A program made the translations under genes and the position numbers. The notes under the pieces are model-generated. The model made no database searches, was not told the origin of the DNA, and worked only from the letters and a program-made list of their open reading frames with translations. A stretch of 64,000 nucleotides of DNA from Brachynemurus nebulosus (lineage: Eukaryota > Arthropoda > Insecta > Neuroptera > Myrmeleontidae), in contig JAPWDM010000034.1 of NCBI GenBank assembly GCA_035578155.1, forward strand, positions 3,143,307 to 3,207,306. The letters run 5' to 3'. Shown here in pieces: positions 59,501 to 64,000 of the stretch (positions are counted from its first letter, which is position 1; each line of letters begins with the position of its first letter).

Positions 59501-59875
59501 GTAACTCATCCGAATACTACATTTAAAAGGAGCAGGCAAGAATTGACTAAAGATTTTGAATTCGTGCCATTATTTTCAGATAAATTAAACAATATTAGAA
59601 ATGTATCAATGTTTAACAGCAATTTCCAAAAAAATTCCCACATACGTGACTTAGATACTTCAGGAAATAAAAATAATATTAATCCAAAAGTAAGAAAGAT
59701 GTCGAAAATACCAAAAAGAAAGAGGGAGCAAATTAAAAATCGAATTAATCCATTAGTTGGCGATAACGGAAGTAATTGTTATTTAAACAATAATGATCCT
59801 GAAAATATGAGAAGAATGATCGAAGTTAAACAGCGGGTTACTTCAAATAATTATCCAGTGTTAATATTATTTTAA
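56590..59875 (+). CDS. LITAF-domain protein 3 with a 620-residue Lys/Asn/Ser-rich extension (706 aa)
   Basis: Two exons, 56,590-56,747 and 57,913-59,875 (2,121 nt), join in phase 2 (GG|GTAAGT ... TTTTAG|A). ATG 56,590 follows an in-frame TAA directly. Residues 22-84 are a full LITAF domain: FCPSC (C23, C26), a hydrophobic hairpin (LIASLLCLTGGWLCIWIPYV) and HYCPICYKYLG (C74, C77). The frame then runs on without a stop to residue 706. The extension is rich in Lys, Asn and Ser, strongly basic, low in hydrophobics, with predicted-helix-like patches (about 230-330: LLQKLQISNRL, YLQSLEKLSKIQIMNL, VIIEQIIKQIRVKI; about 390-455: ELIKTVIKELKKHQ, LYNIVKETLDSNLLYRQLK). I recognise no known domain in it. 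Typical LITAF proteins end within 10-20 residues of the second knuckle. An unbroken frame of 650 codons in AT-rich DNA argues for real coding. A hAT MITE lies in the intron, and another MITE starts 9 bases after the stop. Confidence 0.88.
56939..57791. mobile_element. hAT-type MITE in the LITAF-3 intron, 853 bp
   Basis: Ends CAGGGCTGGGAACTA / TTTTTCACAGCCCTG with a perfect 8-bp duplication CCTATTAG (56,931-56,938; 57,792-57,799). CCATTTTNNATTTTAAAT motifs repeat near both ends. No transposase. Confidence 0.93.
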
Positions 59876-59883
59876 TAATAATA

Positions 59884-60199
59884 GAGTCCCTATAATAAAT
59901 AGCGTCGTGACATGTGTGCCTATTGAACGCTGATTAGTTCCGGCATTTTCTGTCCAAAGTTTACGTAAAATACATTGGAAATAAATTACATAAAAATTTA
60001 CAAAAATCATTTACTTTTATTTAGAAAAAATAATTAAGTTAAAACTTTTTAATTGTTCGTTAATTCATAATTTATTAACAATAATTATGTAAGTACTCAA
60101 AAATATTGACTCAAACATGTCATTATTAATTTTGAAGCTTCCCACTCTGTTTTAGACAGAAAATGGCTAACATGTCCACTCTATTTATTATAGGGACTC
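59884..60199. mobile_element. 316-bp MITE directly after the LITAF-3 stop
   Basis: Ends GAGTCCCTATAATAAAT / ATTTATTATAGGGACTC are perfect, with TA on both sides (59,882-59,883; 60,200-60,201), suggesting Tc1/mariner type. The left end contains AATAAA (59,894-59,899), 19 bases past the stop codon and the first such signal after the gene. Confidence 0.8.
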
Positions 60200-60201
60200 T
60201 A

Positions 60202-61234
60202 TCAAGATTTCTGTATTGGGAGGTTACCTCATTCGCTTACATTTTGGGAGATAAAAGAGGCCTGCACGATTCAGGACCGTACTTAGTATAATTTTCTTCT
60301 GTGAATTTTAATTTCTTTTTTATAAAAAGTCGTTTATTTATGTATATTTAATAAATATAAACACTAATTGCGTGGTAAAAATTGCTGTGTAAAATAAATT
60401 CAGATATTTAATAATTTTTATAATAGTAAAAAAATACAAATCAACATATTCCATATTATATTCCGTATGCCTTCTGATACAAAAAAATATTAGGGTAAAA
60501 GTACTCAGGTAAATGGGAATGCTAGTAATAATTTTTTGTTAACAAAAAGTAAACGAATGTTTTAAATAAATTATATAGTTAAAAAATATAAACTTAAAAT
60601 ACCGGGTGTACGCTTAATATTGAAAGATCAATAACTTCTGAAAATAAGTACAATTTTGCTTTAATTATTAATTTCTTATTAAATTTTTTTTTTTAAACTG
60701 AATAATTTAATTATTAAATTTGCAAATTTAACAAGTACTATTCTATTGACCATCGACCGTATTTAAGAAACTCTTAGGAAAATAATGTAACATAGGAAAC
60801 TAAAATAAACTTATTGAAAATAATGCTTATGACGTATAGGGGTTATACGGCTGACAGCCGCTTCGCAACTCCCAAACGCCAGTCCTGGGCGTCGTCGATA
60901 GTTCCAGAAAATAAAAAGGTTAAATTATCGTAATAAATAAAAAGCATAATTGTCACCATTAAATGATATATTTTTCCTTTCCTGTTGTTACCAGGATGAT
61001 TCTGCCAACATCCTAATATTAATAAATTCTAATTAATTTTATCCACGGAAATCTATGTGCTTTATGCGTCGGTACATTACTCTTCCTGCTGAAAGAAAAA
61101 TCCTGGCAATCTTTAAAAAAAAAAAAAAACCTGCCGAAGGGAAAAATTTTCAGAATGCAAACTAAATTGTTTCCTGAAAATGAAAAAACCCTCCAGTATA
61201 ACAATACTAAATAATTACATGTCATTGTTACAAA

Positions 61235-61314
<80 letters not shown>

Positions 61315-61601
61315 GCAATTACAACACATGTATGTATATTTATGTATGAATAATATAAATTTTCTGCTTCTTTGATCCAGATGTCTTCCGTGATCTAGAA
61401 TATCCAAATCTAGAACATATAAAAAATGTACAGCAGAAAAATATCCAAATAAAATATTTAATTTTATCTATAAAAATTCACTGAAATAGAAACATATTGA
61501 ATAATTGTTATCATTATGGTATGAAAATTATCTTACGCAAGTTACTTTATGTTTATTATTGGAATTTTTTTCCAAACTGTTATTTTATTTAATTTGATTT
61601 A
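60202..61601. other. Non-coding, with (TA)n
   Basis: AT-rich. A GC-richer patch at 60,835-60,905 (TATACGGCTGACAGCCGC, CCAGTCCTGGGCG) shows small dyads but no RNA that I recognise. (TA)n at 61,241-61,309. Confidence 0.5.
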
Positions 61602-62034
61602 AATAAAACCGACTTCAAAATAAAAACACTGAAAAGTATGAAATAATTACGCCAGAAATCAAGACTTAGGTATAAAAATTATATTTGATAATTTTTGAAG
61701 TTGCTAGCAACGTGACCATTTACGGCCGGTTTTACAGAGTTTATGTTTAAGTAAGCCAAGTTTAAAATTTGGATCCAGTTTATCTTGCATAGAGTTTAGT
61801 ACATAAACTCAATATATTAAACGGTCTCATTTACATAAGCTCGGCTTAATCAATAAACTTAGTTTAAACTCAGTTTGTAAAACAGCCGATAGAGGAAGTA
61901 GAAATTGTTGCCGTAGGTGAACCTCCGGAAGTTGACTTGGTATCAGCTTTAAAACTGACAAATTTAATTTTCATATTTACGCTTTAATTTATGACATAAT
62001 GTTTACGTGTTTTTATTTTGAAGTCGGTTTTATT
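61602..62034. mobile_element. 433-bp MITE with a smaller MITE nested in it
   Basis: Perfect 28-bp inverted ends (AATAAAACCGACTTCAAAAT). Inside, about 61,724-61,887, a second inverted pair GGCCGGTTTTACAGAG / CAGTTTGTAAAACAGCC suggests a nested element. No target duplications fixed. Lies 60 bp past the end of the P-type transposase. Confidence 0.7.
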
Positions 62035-62093
62035 ATTATTTTTATTTTTTTCTTAAAATATCATTGAGTAATAGTATCTACATAGAGATAAAT

Positions 62094-64000
62094 CTAAGTT
62101 ACTATTTTTTTAATCGTTTTTACTTTGCTTCTCTTTTTGTCCCGAGTTTTATTTAGATAATTTATTCGAATGAAAATTCTCTGTCTTACAAATATTTCAA
62201 TTATTTCCTGGTCGAGATCTGGAATGTTTTCTTTAATAATTTGAGAAACTCTCGAGGTAATATTTTTCCAGTCCGGCAACGTATCACCTAATATGTTATG
62301 AAAATGATTTTCTAAATTAATAATTGTTTGTTTCCATTCAGAACTTGGATGAGTTAGTCCCCCGAAGCTTAACTGACTTAACCATGATGGTAATTCATAA
62401 TCATGTTCATTTAAATTCGCTTTAAAATCACATAAGTCCGGCCTTTTATCTTTTAATTTAAATGCTATCCAGCCAGCTAAGTATTCCAGGCCATCCTTTT
62501 CCATTTCTAAAAAGAGTTCTGGTTTTTCTAAACAGACACTAGACGGACAGCTTTCAATGTTTAAATTAATTTCATCCTCCAAGTTAACATTTTTAAGCAC
62601 CTTTTTTAGTGCTTGTTGCAATAACATGTTATCTTCGACTACTTCAGTAGTATTTTCTTTGCTTTTCAATAAAGGAAGCTGTTTCCCTAATATTAAAATT
62701 TTAATCCTGTGCAAACAGGTTAATGGAGATGGATGGTCATGCAAACCTCCACGAGTTCTTATTTGAGAGAAAAAGCTCTCAAGTACATCTTGATTCAGCT
62801 TATGAGTCAGTATAAACTTTATTGAATATTGTGTAGACAGATCTTGAAATAAGCCCTGTAAAGATCTTATTGACATTAAAATGCCTTTTTGGAAAGATTC
62901 TAAATAATTTTTTCCATTACATCTCATATTTTTAATGTCATTGTAAAATGAATTTAGAAAATTATTTTGTTCTTCTAGTTTAATTCCATAGGGAATTTTA
63001 AGTGGTTTTTTCTCATTTAAATTGTATGAGTTCATTATGTCAAACCACGTATTTACTTTTTCAATAAATGAAGCTGTCCTTAAAGCTAAGTCAGCGTTTA
63101 CTGGCTGGTATCTAATTAAAGCCGTAGCAACAGTGTGTGACATTAGCTCAGCAGCCAACCTGACATTCTGACGCTCCACACCGGTACAATTTAAATGTTT
63201 CTCTGTGACTTTCCAAATACTGCTAATTTCAGTTCTTTTTTTTATTAGTTCCATAATCGGTTCTTTATTTATTTCGCCACATTCTGAAACAAATCCAGTA
63301 TCCAGAAGCCAGTTTCTTGTTAATTCAGCAAATGTGGTGCATCCGGAAACATATAAATTTTTTCTCCCGAAGTAGGATGTTCAAAATAAGATTTGTCTAT
63401 CGACAAGCCTAACTGCGTCCATAAACTTCGATTTGGACCGCCTAAGTCGCAAATAGTTCCTACCACTTTAAACCCATAGTCATTTAGTCTTATAATAATT
63501 TTTTCTAAAATACTTTTAGATAAATTTGTATCGAAAGCGGCAAAAATTGGTTGCTTCCACTTGCCAAATAAACCACGCGCCATACAAATTTGAATTTTAG
63601 AATGTGGTCCAACAACCCGATCATTTTTTTTATCATATTCAAGGATTTCTGCTACTTTCATTTCATCAAATGAAATCACAGTTATTTTTTCCATTGATAA
63701 ATTACTACCGGCAACTGACATCAACTGCAAAACACCACTGAAAATTCCTTTCGTAATTTGTAATTTGGAGCTCCATCTTTGTAAAGTTGACAAGCCTTGA
63801 AAAAGAAAAAATTATGTAATTCGACTGCTAAAACTTAAAAAAAAATTAATTTTGATAGCAAAACATACCTGGTAGAGGATAATTCAGCTTAGTTCTCAAG
63901 TAATTATATGATTTTGAACTTAAATATAACAATGTAAAAGCTGAAGTTAATTCCTCACAAGTACAAGTAACTTTTTTTTTCTTTTTTAAAATAATATCCA
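62094..64000 (-). pseudogene. P-element/THAP9-type transposase, 5' part beyond the window, one frameshift
   Basis: Minus strand. Exon fragment 64,000-63,869, intron 63,868-63,796 (GTATGT ... TTTTCAAG), then a long exon to TAA 62,094. Order of features: helix-rich region ending YNYLRTKLNYPLPGLSTLQRW; RNase H-like core with SFDEMKV (first Asp), CDLGGPNRSLWTQLGL and MFPDAPHLL; then SIRSLQGLFQDL, LTHKLNQDVLESFFSQIRTR and GGLHDHPSPL, all hallmarks of P-type transposases. The N-terminal THAP domain would lie to the right of the window. At 63,324-63,325 one base is missing after PHLL, so the frame changes; beyond it the alternative frame resumes (TRNWLLDTGF). Otherwise the sequence is well kept: a recent lesion, an assembly error, or a dead copy. 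No terminal inverted repeat was found in the window. Confidence 0.85.

Overview
The window looks like a piece of an AT-rich arthropod genome, most likely an insect. It has short GT-AG introns, DNA transposons of the Tc1/mariner, hAT, PIF/Harbinger and P types, Ty3/gypsy retroelements including an errantivirus-type element with an env gene, and (TA)n microsatellites of 70-110 bp. I cannot place it to order or genus. Repeats dominate. The only host-like genes are three paralogues with a LITAF domain, a small zinc-binding membrane-associated domain. They are at 22,722-23,392, 50,311-52,967 and 56,590-59,875, all on the + strand.

Layout. 1-11,350: an old gypsy element on the minus strand ('gypsy-1'), broken into pieces. 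A Tc1/mariner-type MITE cuts its reverse transcriptase, and 4.5-9.7 kb is filled with other repeats: a (TA)n-containing family, heat-shock-element-like motifs and a 266-bp satellite. 11,350-22,700: non-coding sequence with palindromes, microsatellites, tandem repeats, and a PIF/Harbinger element that still holds a transposase fragment. 22,722-23,392: LITAF-like gene 1, complete in three coding exons, followed directly by two inverted-repeat elements. 29,224-50,021: one gypsy element ('gypsy-2') with both LTRs, PBS and PPT, into which other elements are nested: a hAT MITE, a foldback element carrying a tRNA-derived fragment, and a (TA)n-family repeat that itself holds a young errantivirus-type element (40,244-47,993) with LTRs differing at one base in 432. 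50,311-52,967: LITAF-like gene 2, about 290 bp downstream of the gypsy-2 3' LTR. 53,626-55,298: a long-inverted-repeat Tc1-type element. 56,590-59,875: LITAF-like gene 3, where the domain is fused in frame to about 620 residues of Lys/Asn/Ser-rich sequence. 61-64 kb: small MITEs and a minus-strand P-element/THAP9-type transposase that runs off the right edge.

How it fits together. Removing the gypsy-2 nest would leave LITAF genes 1 and 2 about 7 kb apart, so the three genes look like a local duplication cluster later stretched by transposition. The intron after the first half of the LITAF domain is in phase 2 at the matching place in all three. Gene 3 is the least ordinary host locus: a new domain architecture, a hAT MITE in its intron, and a MITE starting 9 bases after its stop codon that supplies the nearest AATAAA. 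All positions, splice junctions and identities were read by eye; no alignment or database search was run.
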